Assembly: GCA_020049615.1 (NCBI GenBank) | Contig: JAIFKN010000311.1 | Location: 1-5,884, forward strand | Direction: 5' to 3' | Length of the DNA stretch: 5,884 nucleotides | Source of the DNA: a bacterium | GTDB lineage: Bacteria > Planctomycetota > UBA11346 | Shown: positions 1-5,548 of the stretch, one piece after another | Layout of the letters: each line of letters starts with the position of its first letter | Position numbering within the stretch: position 1 is the first letter of the stretch | The notes under the pieces: model-generated | What the model saw: only the letters and a program-made list of their open reading frames with translations | What the model was told of the DNA's origin: nothing | The model's database searches: none | Translations under genes and position numbers: made by a program

Positions 1-9
1 AACGCCGCA

Positions 10-42
10 GCGACGGGATACTGGCGTCGTACGCCCCGTCGC
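10..42. other. Nested stem-loop downstream of the esterase gene
   Basis: The outer stem pairs GCGACGG (10-16) with CCGTCGC (36-42). The inner stem pairs GGCGT (23-27) with ACGCC (31-35) around a CGT loop. It lies 3' of the esterase gene, which ends at 96 on the minus strand, so it could be a transcript-end structure. No run of T follows it on the minus strand, so a classic intrinsic terminator is not supported. The rest of bases 1-95 shows no recognisable gene. Confidence 0.3.
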
Positions 43-95
43 GGAGGCGCCGAGCCCCTCCCCCGGCAAAGAGCGCTCGTCGGTCCCAGGCCTCC

Positions 96-1121
96 TCAGG
101 TCAGAAACCGTTCCAGCCGTTCGGCGATGATCGCCGAGCCGTGCGCCGCCGGATGCAGGCCGTCGGGCAGCAGGCGGACGTCCTCCGGCACATGCCCCTC
201 GGCCAGGACCAGGCGCGGGGCCAGCGGCGCCAGCACGGCGCGCAGCGTCTCGCGGATGCGGCCGGCCCGCGCCCCGGTGTCGGGGCCCAGAGGCATGCCC
301 TGGAAGTCGGCCGGCCCCTTGCCCGCCTCGCACGGCTTCCACGGCGGCAGGATCCAGACGATGCGGCGGTGCGGGCCGGCGCAGGCCAGGCGGGCGAGGC
401 GCAGGGCCGGCTCGGCCACCGCGTCGGTGTCGGCGGCACGCCAGGCGTGGTTGCTGCCCAGGCCGATCGTCACCACATCCCAGACCCGCGATTCCAGCGC
501 CCAGCGGAAGGCCTCGGGCTCGACCTTGAGGCCGCCGACGCCGAGGTTCCAGCACGGCAGGCCGAGGCGGCGCGACAGCCGCGGCACCCAGGCGTCGAGC
601 GGGCTCTGCACGCTGAAGCCCTGGGTCAGCGAGTCGCCGATAGCCAGCCAGCGTGGCGCCGGGGCCGGCGACGGCTCCAGGCGTGCGCCGTCGGCGAGCG
701 CGAGGCCGGCGACGGCGCAGGTCGAGATCAGCGGCAGCCAGCAGGTGATCGGCACCAGCGGTCCGCCGCGTTCCAGGCCGGTGGGCAGGCGCACCACCAC
801 GTCGTTCTGCCGTTCGCGCAGGTCGGGGCCATGCACCGCCGCGACGCCGTCGGCATGCTCGACCTCAAGGGCGACCGAGGCGGGGAAGGGCTGGTGATGG
901 CGCAGCCGGGCCAGGCGCAGTTCGACCCACGGGCTGTCGGAGGCGAAGCGCAGGCTGCAACCGCTGCTGCTGCGCAGATTGGCGACCGGGCCGATCTGGC
1001 CGGCGAGCAGGGCGGAGACCTCGCGCGGGAAGCGCGGCAGGCGCATCGCGCCAGCGTCGTGCTCGGGCGCCAGCGGGCTGATCCAGCTCAGCCGGGGATC
1101 GTCACATCCGATCAGTGGCAA
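96..1121 (-). CDS. SGNH/GDSL-family esterase with N-terminal GxDLY-like domain
   Basis: Predicted serine esterase or lipase of the SGNH superfamily, likely removing acyl groups from a carbohydrate or other ester; the substrate cannot be read from sequence. Counting from a TTG start at 1121 (341 aa), residues 1-150 look like the beta-sandwich domain that precedes some SGNH domains, with GPDLRERQ (98-105) resembling its GxDLY signature. The catalytic domain shows block I GDSLTQG (162-168, nucleophile Ser164), block II NLGVGG (192-197), block III GSNHAW (222-227, Asn224) and block V DGLH (Asp320, His323). No signal peptide is visible. The open frame continues upstream to an ATG at 1277, but that part is only the slyD tail repeat read out of frame. 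An in-frame ATG at 1046 gives 316 aa but would cut DPRLSWISPL, which looks like the first strand of the N-terminal domain. No convincing ribosome binding site precedes either start, so coupling to slyD, overlapping 10 bp, is inferred. Confidence 0.85.
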   Translation of the reverse strand: MPLIGCDDPRLSWISPLAPEHDAGAMRLPRFPREVSALLAGQIGPVANLRSSSGCSLRFASDSPWVELRLARLRHHQPFPASVALEVEHADGVAAVHGPDLRERQNDVVVRLPTGLERGGPLVPITCWLPLISTCAVAGLALADGARLEPSPAPAPRWLAIGDSLTQGFSVQSPLDAWVPRLSRRLGLPCWNLGVGGLKVEPEAFRWALESRVWDVVTIGLGSNHAWRAADTDAVAEPALRLARLACAGPHRRIVWILPPWKPCEAGKGPADFQGMPLGPDTGARAGRIRETLRAVLAPLAPRLVLAEGHVPEDVRLLPDGLHPAAHGSAIIAERLERFLT

Positions 1122-1747
1122 CCGCAGCCACCGCTGCCGCAGCCGCCGCCCGAGCCGTGCTCGTGGCCCTCGTGCGAACCGCACTCGCCGCTGCCGCATT
1201 CGCCGCTGCCGCATTCGCCGCTGCCGCATTCGCCGCTGCCGCATTCGCCGCTGCCGCAGGAGCCGCCGCTGCAGCATCCGCCGCCGCCCTTGAGCTCGTC
1301 CTCGGTGGCCTCGCGCACCGCCAGCACTTCGCAGGCGACGCGCAGGGTCTTGCCGGCGAGCGGGTGGTTGCCGCTGGCGACGACCTCGTCGCCGGCGATC
1401 TCGGTCACGGTGAAGGCGACGACCTTGCCGGCCTCGCTGGGGTGCGGGCCGCGGAAGCGCATGCCGGGCTTGAGCACCTCGCGGGCGTTCTCGGGGAAGT
1501 CGCTGAACGGCACGCGCAGGTCGAGGGCGGGGTCGTGCTCGCCGAAGGCCTCGGCCGGGGGCAGCACGACGTTGAGACGCTCGCCATCGGCGTGGCCGGC
1601 GAGCTTGGCTTCGAGGCCGGGCAGGACCTGGCCGCGACCGCAGATGAACTCGGTGACCTGGCCGTCAGCCTCGCAATCGGGCGTCGTGTCGGCCTCGAGG
1701 GCGATGGCGTAGCGCAGGGTGACATGGGCGTCGGCGGTGATCTGCAT
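1112..1747 (-). CDS. slyD: SlyD-like FKBP-type peptidyl-prolyl isomerase with Cys-rich metal-binding tail
   Basis: Cytoplasmic prolyl cis-trans isomerase and chaperone of the SlyD group. E. coli SlyD also binds nickel through its tail and assists hydrogenase maturation. The 211-aa product has an FKBP core split by an insert-in-flap chaperone domain (about residues 70-125). It shows GQVLPGLEAKLAG (39-51), AFGEHDP (67-73) and the SlyD-typical GNHPLAGKTL (126-135) followed by VLAVREATEDEL (141-152). From residue 154 the tail is Gly/Ser/Cys-rich: 11 cysteines, four histidines, five tandem GSGEC units (165-189), a HEGHEH cluster (192-197) and the ending GCGCH, which matches my memory of the end of E. 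coli SlyD. E. coli's tail is His-rich, whereas this one is dominated by Cys, so the metal preference may differ. The ATG at 1747 begins the FKBP domain; 59 codons of open frame upstream look non-coding. No clear ribosome binding site is seen. No hydrogenase or urease genes are nearby. Confidence 0.93.
   Translation of the reverse strand: MQITADAHVTLRYAIALEADTTPDCEADGQVTEFICGRGQVLPGLEAKLAGHADGERLNVVLPPAEAFGEHDPALDLRVPFSDFPENAREVLKPGMRFRGPHPSEAGKVVAFTVTEIAGDEVVASGNHPLAGKTLRVACEVLAVREATEDELKGGGGCCSGGSCGSGECGSGECGSGECGSGECGSGECGSHEGHEHGSGGGCGSGGCGCH
1181..1255. repeat. 15-bp tandem repeat, five copies, coding for the GSGEC units of SlyD
   Basis: Five contiguous copies of GCATTCGCCGCTGCC (plus strand) occur. 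The copies beginning at 1196, 1211, 1226 and 1241 are identical, and the one at 1181 differs by a single base (C for T). Read on the minus strand each copy encodes GSGEC. Because the unit is a multiple of three, no stop appears in several other frames, which inflates neighbouring open frames. Near-identity at the DNA level suggests recent expansion by slippage or unequal recombination. Copy number is likely to vary between strains. Confidence 0.97.
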
Positions 1748-1893
1748 GGCGGCACTGTGCAGCCCGGCGACGTATGGGAAGTGGGGTGGAAACGTTGATT
1801 CCACAGCCGGTTCCCGACCCCCCTTACTCCCATCCAGCAGGGTCCGTCCCCCAGCCATGGGCGGGACTCGCCCCGCGTGCACACCATGCACGC
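1748..1893. promoter_or_regulatory. Divergent intergenic region between slyD and the PhyH gene
   Basis: This 146-bp gap separates two genes transcribed away from each other, so promoters for both are expected here. It is somewhat less GC-biased than the flanking genes, with AACGTTGATT at 1791-1800. I see no convincing -35/-10 pair: the best minus-strand candidate (TCAACG at 1798-1793, ATACGT near 1775-1770) matches sigma-70 consensus poorly. Neither start codon has an obvious Shine-Dalgarno sequence. The regulatory role is inferred from gene orientation only. Confidence 0.35.
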
Positions 1894-2736
1894 ATGTCCA
1901 CCGCCACCCGTGCCTCCCCCTCACCGCTCACCGACCGCCAGGTCGCCATCTACGCCCGCGACGGCTACCTCGACGGCGGCCCGCTGCTGACGACCGCCGA
2001 GGTCGAGGAACTGCGCGCCGAGCTTGATCGCGTCATCGCCGAGCGCGAGCGCCACGACATCCCGCAGCCGGTGCAGATCGTCAACATGGGCGGCGACGGG
2101 CTCGAGGTCTGGCAGGTGGTCAACATCTTCCAGGCCAGCCCAGCCTTCGCCCGGGTGTTCCGGAACCAGCGGCTGGCGGCGATGCTCGGCCAGCTCGCCG
2201 GCGGGCCGGTGCACCTGTGGCACGACCAGATCCAGTACAAGCCGGCCGGCCACGGCGGGGTCAACTGGTGGCATCAGGACGCGCCCTACTGGCCGGTGCT
2301 AGCGCCCAAGGACAGCCTGCTCACCGCCTGGATCGCGCTCGACGAGGTCTCGCTCGACAACGGCTGCATGAGCATGGTGCCGGGCAGCCACCGGTGGGGC
2401 GACACCATCGACCACCTCCACGCCTGCGGCGAGCGTTCGCGCGACTTCTGGCGCTCGTTGGGCGAGGTCTACGGCGACGAGCCGGTGCACGTGGTGCCGC
2501 GCCCGGTGCAGCTCGGCGGGGTGCACTTCCACCACGCGCTGACCTGGCACGGCTCGCACGAGAACCGCAGTGGCCGTCCGCGTCGCGCCCTCGCCGTGCA
2601 TGTGCAGAGCGCGCGGACGGTCTACGATCCGCGTGCAGGCCACGTATGCCAGAGGTTCATCACGGCCAAGCCGGGCGAGGCGGTGACTGGGCCGGCGTTT
2701 CCGGTCCTGGGACCTATCCGTTGTACATCACGCTGA
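1894..2736 (+). CDS. PhyH-family Fe(II)/2-oxoglutarate-dependent dioxygenase
   Basis: Predicted non-heme iron oxygenase of the phytanoyl-CoA dioxygenase (PhyH) family, coupling 2-oxoglutarate decarboxylation to hydroxylation of an unknown small molecule. The 280-aa length is normal for bacterial PhyH proteins. The iron triad is visible: WWHQDAPYW supplies His127 and Asp129, and FHHALTWHGSHEN supplies the distal His219. GRPRRALAVH (227-236) carries the arginine expected to hold 2-oxoglutarate (Arg230 or Arg231). VPGSHRWG (162-169) and GPAFPVLG (266-273) also fit the family. The ATG at 1894 sits just before the PLTDRQVAIYARDGYL segment that typically opens these proteins. The frame is open back to 1774, but that part looks non-coding. 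It is the only plus-strand gene and overlaps the convergent dehydrogenase by 23 bp at its 3' end. No signal peptide is seen, so it is probably cytoplasmic. The substrate cannot be assigned. Confidence 0.92.
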   Translation: MSTATRASPSPLTDRQVAIYARDGYLDGGPLLTTAEVEELRAELDRVIAERERHDIPQPVQIVNMGGDGLEVWQVVNIFQASPAFARVFRNQRLAAMLGQLAGGPVHLWHDQIQYKPAGHGGVNWWHQDAPYWPVLAPKDSLLTAWIALDEVSLDNGCMSMVPGSHRWGDTIDHLHACGERSRDFWRSLGEVYGDEPVHVVPRPVQLGGVHFHHALTWHGSHENRSGRPRRALAVHVQSARTVYDPRAGHVCQRFITAKPGEAVTGPAFPVLGPIRCTSR

Positions 2737-3538
2737 AATCGGCCTCGCCCAGGCCCTTGGCCTCGGCGGCGGCGTAGGCCGCCTGCAACTGGGCCGTCTG
2801 CGGCAGGGTCACGCCGCGGCTGGCGGCGAGGCGCAGGGCGTGGCGCAGATCCTTGTTGAGGTGCTTGACCGAGAACTGCGGCGACCAGTCGGCGGCGAGC
2901 AGCTTCGGCTTCTTCAACTCGGCGAGGCCGCTCTTGGCGATGTTGAGGTCGAGGCAGCGGAAGAAGTCGGCGTCGGCCAGGCCGGCAGCGCGGGCCAGGC
3001 GCAGACCCTCGGCCAGGCTCTGGAAGCTGGTCGCGATCATCAGGTTCAGCGCCAGCTTCACCGCCATGGCGTTGCCCACCGCACCGAGCGGCAGGATCGC
3101 CTTGCTGATGCCCGTGTAGACCGCTTCGACCGCGGGCAGCACGCCGGTGTCATCACCGACGAAATACACCGTCTGACGCTGCTCGGCGGCGATCTTCGAG
3201 CCGGTGAAGGGCATGTCGAGGAAGCGGCAGCCCGCCGCCTGGACCCGCGTCTGCACCGCTTTCACCTCATCGACGCCGATGGTGGCGTGGTTCGCGACCA
3301 CCGTCCCGGGCGCCAGCACCGGCAGCACCGTGTCGAGCACGCCCATCACCGCCGGCCCGTCAGCGACGACGATGGCGACCAGCTGCGCGCCGCGCGCCGC
3401 TTCGCGGGCATCGGCGCAGAAGCACGGGTGATCGGGCTTGGGCGTGCGGTTCCAGGCGCGCACGACGTGGCCGTCGGCGGCGAGGTTCTTCGACCACACT
3501 GCGCCGATGATGCCGAGGCCGAAGAGAGCGATGTTCAT
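2714..3538 (-). CDS. NAD(P)-dependent beta-hydroxyacid dehydrogenase family protein
   Basis: Predicted oxidoreductase of the 3-hydroxyisobutyrate dehydrogenase / 6-phosphogluconate dehydrogenase-like family, which interconverts beta-hydroxyacids and semialdehydes (for example 3-hydroxyisobutyrate, tartronate semialdehyde, glyoxylate). The 274 aa show an N-terminal Rossmann motif GLGIIG (7-12), then NRTPK (30-34) at the end of beta-2. NRT there usually marks NADP(H) preference, as in GLYR-type reductases. DMPFTGSK (108-115) is the substrate-binding segment, where many relatives have SGG. GNAMAVKLALNLM (155-167) supplies the catalytic Lys161 and Asn165. KHLNKDLRHAL (225-235) is the C-terminal helical-domain signature. 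The ATG at 3538 is supported by GAGG seven bases upstream. A slightly short length suggests a compact version. It lies downstream of the inverted-repeat element and converges on the PhyH gene. The precise substrate is unknown. Confidence 0.92.
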   Translation of the reverse strand: MNIALFGLGIIGAVWSKNLAADGHVVRAWNRTPKPDHPCFCADAREAARGAQLVAIVVADGPAVMGVLDTVLPVLAPGTVVANHATIGVDEVKAVQTRVQAAGCRFLDMPFTGSKIAAEQRQTVYFVGDDTGVLPAVEAVYTGISKAILPLGAVGNAMAVKLALNLMIATSFQSLAEGLRLARAAGLADADFFRCLDLNIAKSGLAELKKPKLLAADWSPQFSVKHLNKDLRHALRLAASRGVTLPQTAQLQAAYAAAEAKGLGEADFSVMYNG

Positions 3539-3539
3539 G

Positions 3540-3585
3540 TCATTGCCTCGTCATTGCCCCAGGGGTGGGTCATTGCCCCAGGGGT
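3540..3585. repeat. Short direct repeats of TCATTGCC(CCAGGGGT)
   Basis: TCATTGCCCCAGGGGT occurs at 3551-3566 and again at 3570-3585, a 19-bp period. A partial copy, TCATTGCC, starts at 3540. The second full copy is the outer end of the left arm of the 31-bp inverted repeat. CCCCAGGGG is itself a palindrome around one central base. The arrangement suggests duplication or repeated insertion at one end of the element. Confidence 0.85.
3546..3549 (-). promoter_or_regulatory. Ribosome binding site of the dehydrogenase gene
   Basis: On the minus strand GAGG stands seven bases before the ATG at 3538, good Shine-Dalgarno spacing. It is the clearest ribosome binding site in the window and fixes this start. 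It sits inside a degenerate copy of the TCATTGCC-type repeat. Confidence 0.7.
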
Positions 3586-3703
3586 TAGGGGTTAGGGTCG
3601 TGGGGCTGGTGCCATTGCCACAGTTGTTGACTACAGTGGGTAGACGTCGATGCCAGTCCATGCGTCAGCGTTACGACCCTAACCCCTAACCCCTGGGGCA
3701 ATG
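3571..3703. repeat. 133-bp element: perfect 31-bp inverted repeat with TTAGGGG motif around a 71-bp centre
   Basis: The left arm 3571-3601 reads CATTGCCCCAGGGG, then TTAGGGGTTAGGG and TCGT; the right arm 3673-3703 is its exact reverse complement. The 71-bp centre (3602-3672) is less GC-biased and could form a small foldback (GACG 3643-3646 with CGTC 3663-3666, ATG 3650-3652 with CAT 3659-3661). No transposase is encoded, and I see no clear target-site duplication. The right arm overlaps the 3' end of the frameshifted gene and supplies its stop codon. The element might be a MITE-like or extragenic palindromic repeat, or a long hairpin in the transcript entering the dehydrogenase gene. The sequence alone does not decide, but the repeat itself is certain. 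Confidence 0.9.
3581..3605 (+). other. Predicted G-quadruplex (telomere-like G-runs)
   Basis: The plus strand has four G-runs separated by short loops: GGGG-TTA-GGGG-TTA-GGG-TCGT-GGGG. This satisfies the usual four-run, loop-of-1-to-7 rule for an intramolecular G-quadruplex. It lies 43 bp upstream of the dehydrogenase start, on the template strand for that gene. The matching minus-strand right arm has only three such runs, so the potential is asymmetric. Confidence 0.6.
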
Positions 3704-4423
3704 GAGTACACGTGCTGGCGTCCGCAGGCCCGGCAGCGTGCCTCGGCCGTCAGCGCGTCCAGCCGCGAGCGGCCCTGGGTCCGCCACACCAGCACCTCGC
3801 CGCAGGGGCAGTCATCGCGCTGGTGCGCCTCGTCGTAGAGCGCGCCGCTCCAGCGCGTGCGCGCCGTGGCCAGAGCGATGCGCATCGGCTCCTCGGAGCC
3901 GAGCGCGGCGCTGAGCGGCACGAGATGCACGGCGGTGGCGCGGGCGAGGTCGAGCGGCGGCAGCGGGGCGGCGGGATCGCTCCAGCCGGCCAGCACCTCG
4001 ACATGGCGGCCGGCGTCGAGGATGCGCTGCGCCAGCGCCCCGGGCTGCGGACCGGCAGCGAGCAGCCAGGCGTCGGCCAGCGGCAGCAGGCGTTCGAGCA
4101 GGTCGGCGTCGCCGTGGCCGTTGGCGCACACCACCAGGGCGCCGCGGCAGGCCTGTCTCGACCGCTTGCGGAAAGGCCAGCGTGCTGCTCCACGCCAGGG
4201 CCAGGCCACTGGTGCCCGAGCGGGCCTGCGCCGCGGCGACCAGTGCGGCATCGAGCGGACGGCGGAAGCTGCGGCCTTCGGCGGCGGCGAGGTCATGCGC
4301 GAAGGACGCGCCGTCACGCGAACCGACCACCAGCAGGCGGGAGCCGGGGCGCCAGCGCAGCAGCGGCAGCTTCTCCACCGCCTGGGGCACCAGTTGCGCC
4401 GCTGAGCCGTCGTATGGGTTCAT
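3679..4423 (-). pseudogene. Frameshifted gene resembling AmmeMemoRadiSam-type radical SAM protein, lacking the cluster cysteines
   Basis: Two frames must be joined. From ATG 4423, overlapping the dusB stop as ATGA, frame one runs 89 codons to about 4157. The remaining 158 codons run from 4155 to the TAG at 3679 in the next frame. Frame one continues past the break only as Arg/Pro-rich shadow sequence to 3812. From memory of the family, VEKLPLLRWRPGSRLLVVG (16-34) matches the IEKKPLYHFLPGS-VLSLG segment before the CxxxCxxC motif. GLALAWSSTL (73-82) matches the AxTYNEPT strand. VVCANGHGDADLLERLLPLADAW in the second part matches the VTNGY-to-DLK stretch. The end has a zinc-ribbon-like CPCG...CRACG. 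The [4Fe-4S] cysteines are absent, aligning with Gly38, Ala42 and Leu45. The shift equals +1 or -2; a loss of about 14 nt in a helix would fit the apparent five-residue gap. The last residues, IAPGVRG, come from the inverted repeat. A sequencing error cannot be excluded. Confidence 0.6.
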
Positions 4424-5499
4424 GGCTCCTCGCCGTCGCCCTCGTCGGCCAGCTGGACGTGCTCGGCCTCGCCGGCGATCTCGCCGCGCTCGAGCGCGCC
4501 GAAGAAGCCGTCGACGGTGCGGGCGAAGTCGGCGCGGCTGGCGATGCGGCAGAAGTCGCCGCGGAACTTGCGCACCCCGGGCAGGCCGTTGCAGTAGAAG
4601 AAAGCGTACTTGCGCATCACGCGCACGCCGCGCTCCTCGCCGAACAACTCGAGGATGAGATCGAAGTGGCGGGCGAGCAGGGCGCGGCGTTCGGCCACCG
4701 ACGGGTGGTAGCGCTCGCCGCCGCCCAGTTCGGCCATGAGATTGCGGAACAGCCAGGGATCGCCGCAGGCGGCCCGGCCGATCATGTAGCCGTCCGCCCC
4801 GGCCTCGTCCTTGGCGGCGCGGATCGCCGCGGCGGTGTCCATCGAGCCGTTGGCGAAGACCGGGATCGACGGTGGCGCCAGGCGGCGGACCTCGGCCAGG
4901 CCCGAGAGATCGACCGGCACGCCGTGCTTGCTCTCGCCGGTGCGCGCGTGCACGCACAGCGCGACGGCGCCGTTGGCCACCGCCTCGTGCGCGACCTCCA
5001 GCATGGTGCGGTTCTGCGCGTCGAAGCCGAGACGCATCTTCACCATCACCGGGCGGCTGGTCGCGGCGACCATCGCCTTGACGATGCGGCCGACCTGGGC
5101 CGGCTCCTTCATCAGCGCCACGCCGCAGCCCGACTGCTTGGCCTTCTTCACCGGGCAGCCACAGTTGAGGTCGATGATGTCGGCACCGGCCTTCTCCAGG
5201 GCGGCGGCGGTCTCGGCGCACAACTCCGGCTCGCGGCCGTAGACCTGCATGGCGATGGGCCGCTCCTGCGGCAGGTTGCGGGTCAGGACGCGGAAGCGTT
5301 CTTCCTGGCCGCGTGTGCCACGGCCGATTGCCGCCACCATCTCGGTGGCGACCAGGCCGCAGCCGCCGACCTCCTTGGCGATCAGGCGGAAGGCGACGTT
5401 GGTGTAGCCCGCCATCGGCGCGAGCAGGCGCACGGCGCCGATCGCGACCGGGTGGATGTAGCGGTTCGGGTCCACGGGGATGGAGTCTGGAAACGACAC
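4420..5499 (-). CDS. dusB: tRNA-dihydrouridine synthase, DusB/NifR3 type
   Basis: FMN-dependent, NAD(P)H-using enzyme that reduces specific uridines in the tRNA D-loop to dihydrouridine; cytoplasmic. The 359-aa product has the Dus TIM barrel: LAPMAGYTNVAFR (26-38) at the FMN site, QVYGREPE (85-92), the signature DLNCGCPVKKAKQSGCG (110-126) with Asn112 and the likely catalytic Cys115, VKMRLGF (153-159) with Lys154, and VHARTGE (183-189) with His184. FANGSM (215-220) and MIGRAACGDPW (239-249) contact the FMN phosphate. A C-terminal helical tRNA-binding domain follows. DusB is slightly favoured over other Dus types by the CPVKKA pattern. The start is a GTG at 5499, 49 bp after rplT. The G of that codon lies in the base of a hairpin, so a second in-frame GTG at 5475 (VDPNRY) is possible. 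The last 4 bp overlap the next gene as ATGA, implying coupling. Confidence 0.95.
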   Translation of the reverse strand: MSFPDSIPVDPNRYIHPVAIGAVRLLAPMAGYTNVAFRLIAKEVGGCGLVATEMVAAIGRGTRGQEERFRVLTRNLPQERPIAMQVYGREPELCAETAAALEKAGADIIDLNCGCPVKKAKQSGCGVALMKEPAQVGRIVKAMVAATSRPVMVKMRLGFDAQNRTMLEVAHEAVANGAVALCVHARTGESKHGVPVDLSGLAEVRRLAPPSIPVFANGSMDTAAAIRAAKDEAGADGYMIGRAACGDPWLFRNLMAELGGGERYHPSVAERRALLARHFDLILELFGEERGVRVMRKYAFFYCNGLPGVRKFRGDFCRIASRADFARTVDGFFGALERGEIAGEAEHVQLADEGDGEEP

Positions 5500-5524
5500 G
5501 GCCGCGGTCGAGCGACCGCGGCCG
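5499..5524 (-). terminator. Hairpin after rplT, possible terminator or attenuator at the dusB start
   Basis: The stem CGGCCGCGGTC (5499-5509) pairs perfectly with GACCGCGGCCG (5514-5524) around a four-base loop. In the minus-strand transcript it is followed by GTGTCGTTTCC, only a weak U-rich tract. It lies 25 nt after the rplT stop. Because it abuts the annotated dusB GTG it could end or attenuate the ribosomal protein transcript, or mask the dusB start. The structure is certain; its function is inferred. Confidence 0.5.
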
Positions 5525-5548
5525 GAGTCTGTTCTGGTCCGGTCCGGC

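Noticed and set aside
1181..1255. Possible CRISPR array
   Set aside because: The units are 15 bp, contiguous, without spacers, and encode the SlyD tail.
141..1712. 523-codon open frame on the plus strand
   Set aside because: It is antisense to the esterase and slyD, both of which have clear catalytic motifs; the 15-bp repeat keeps it open as HSPLP repeats.
2840..3595. 251-codon plus-strand open frame ending IAPGVRG-like
   Set aside because: It is a shadow of the dehydrogenase gene; its end is just the left repeat arm read on the plus strand.
3581..3598. True telomere or eukaryotic contamination
   Set aside because: Only two to three repeat units are present in inverted pairs between bacterial genes in continuous bacterial sequence.
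3571..3703. Ordinary intrinsic terminator
   Set aside because: The 71-base loop and lack of a terminal T-run do not fit; a 31-bp exact arm is much longer than needed.
4150..4165. Programmed ribosomal frameshift
   Set aside because: No slippery heptamer, homopolymer, internal Shine-Dalgarno or clear downstream structure is visible, and a few helix residues also seem missing.
3812..5221. 469-codon minus-strand open frame through dusB
   Set aside because: Only its part from 4423 to about 4157 resembles protein (start of the frameshifted gene). The rest is out-of-frame dusB and Arg/Pro-rich read-through.
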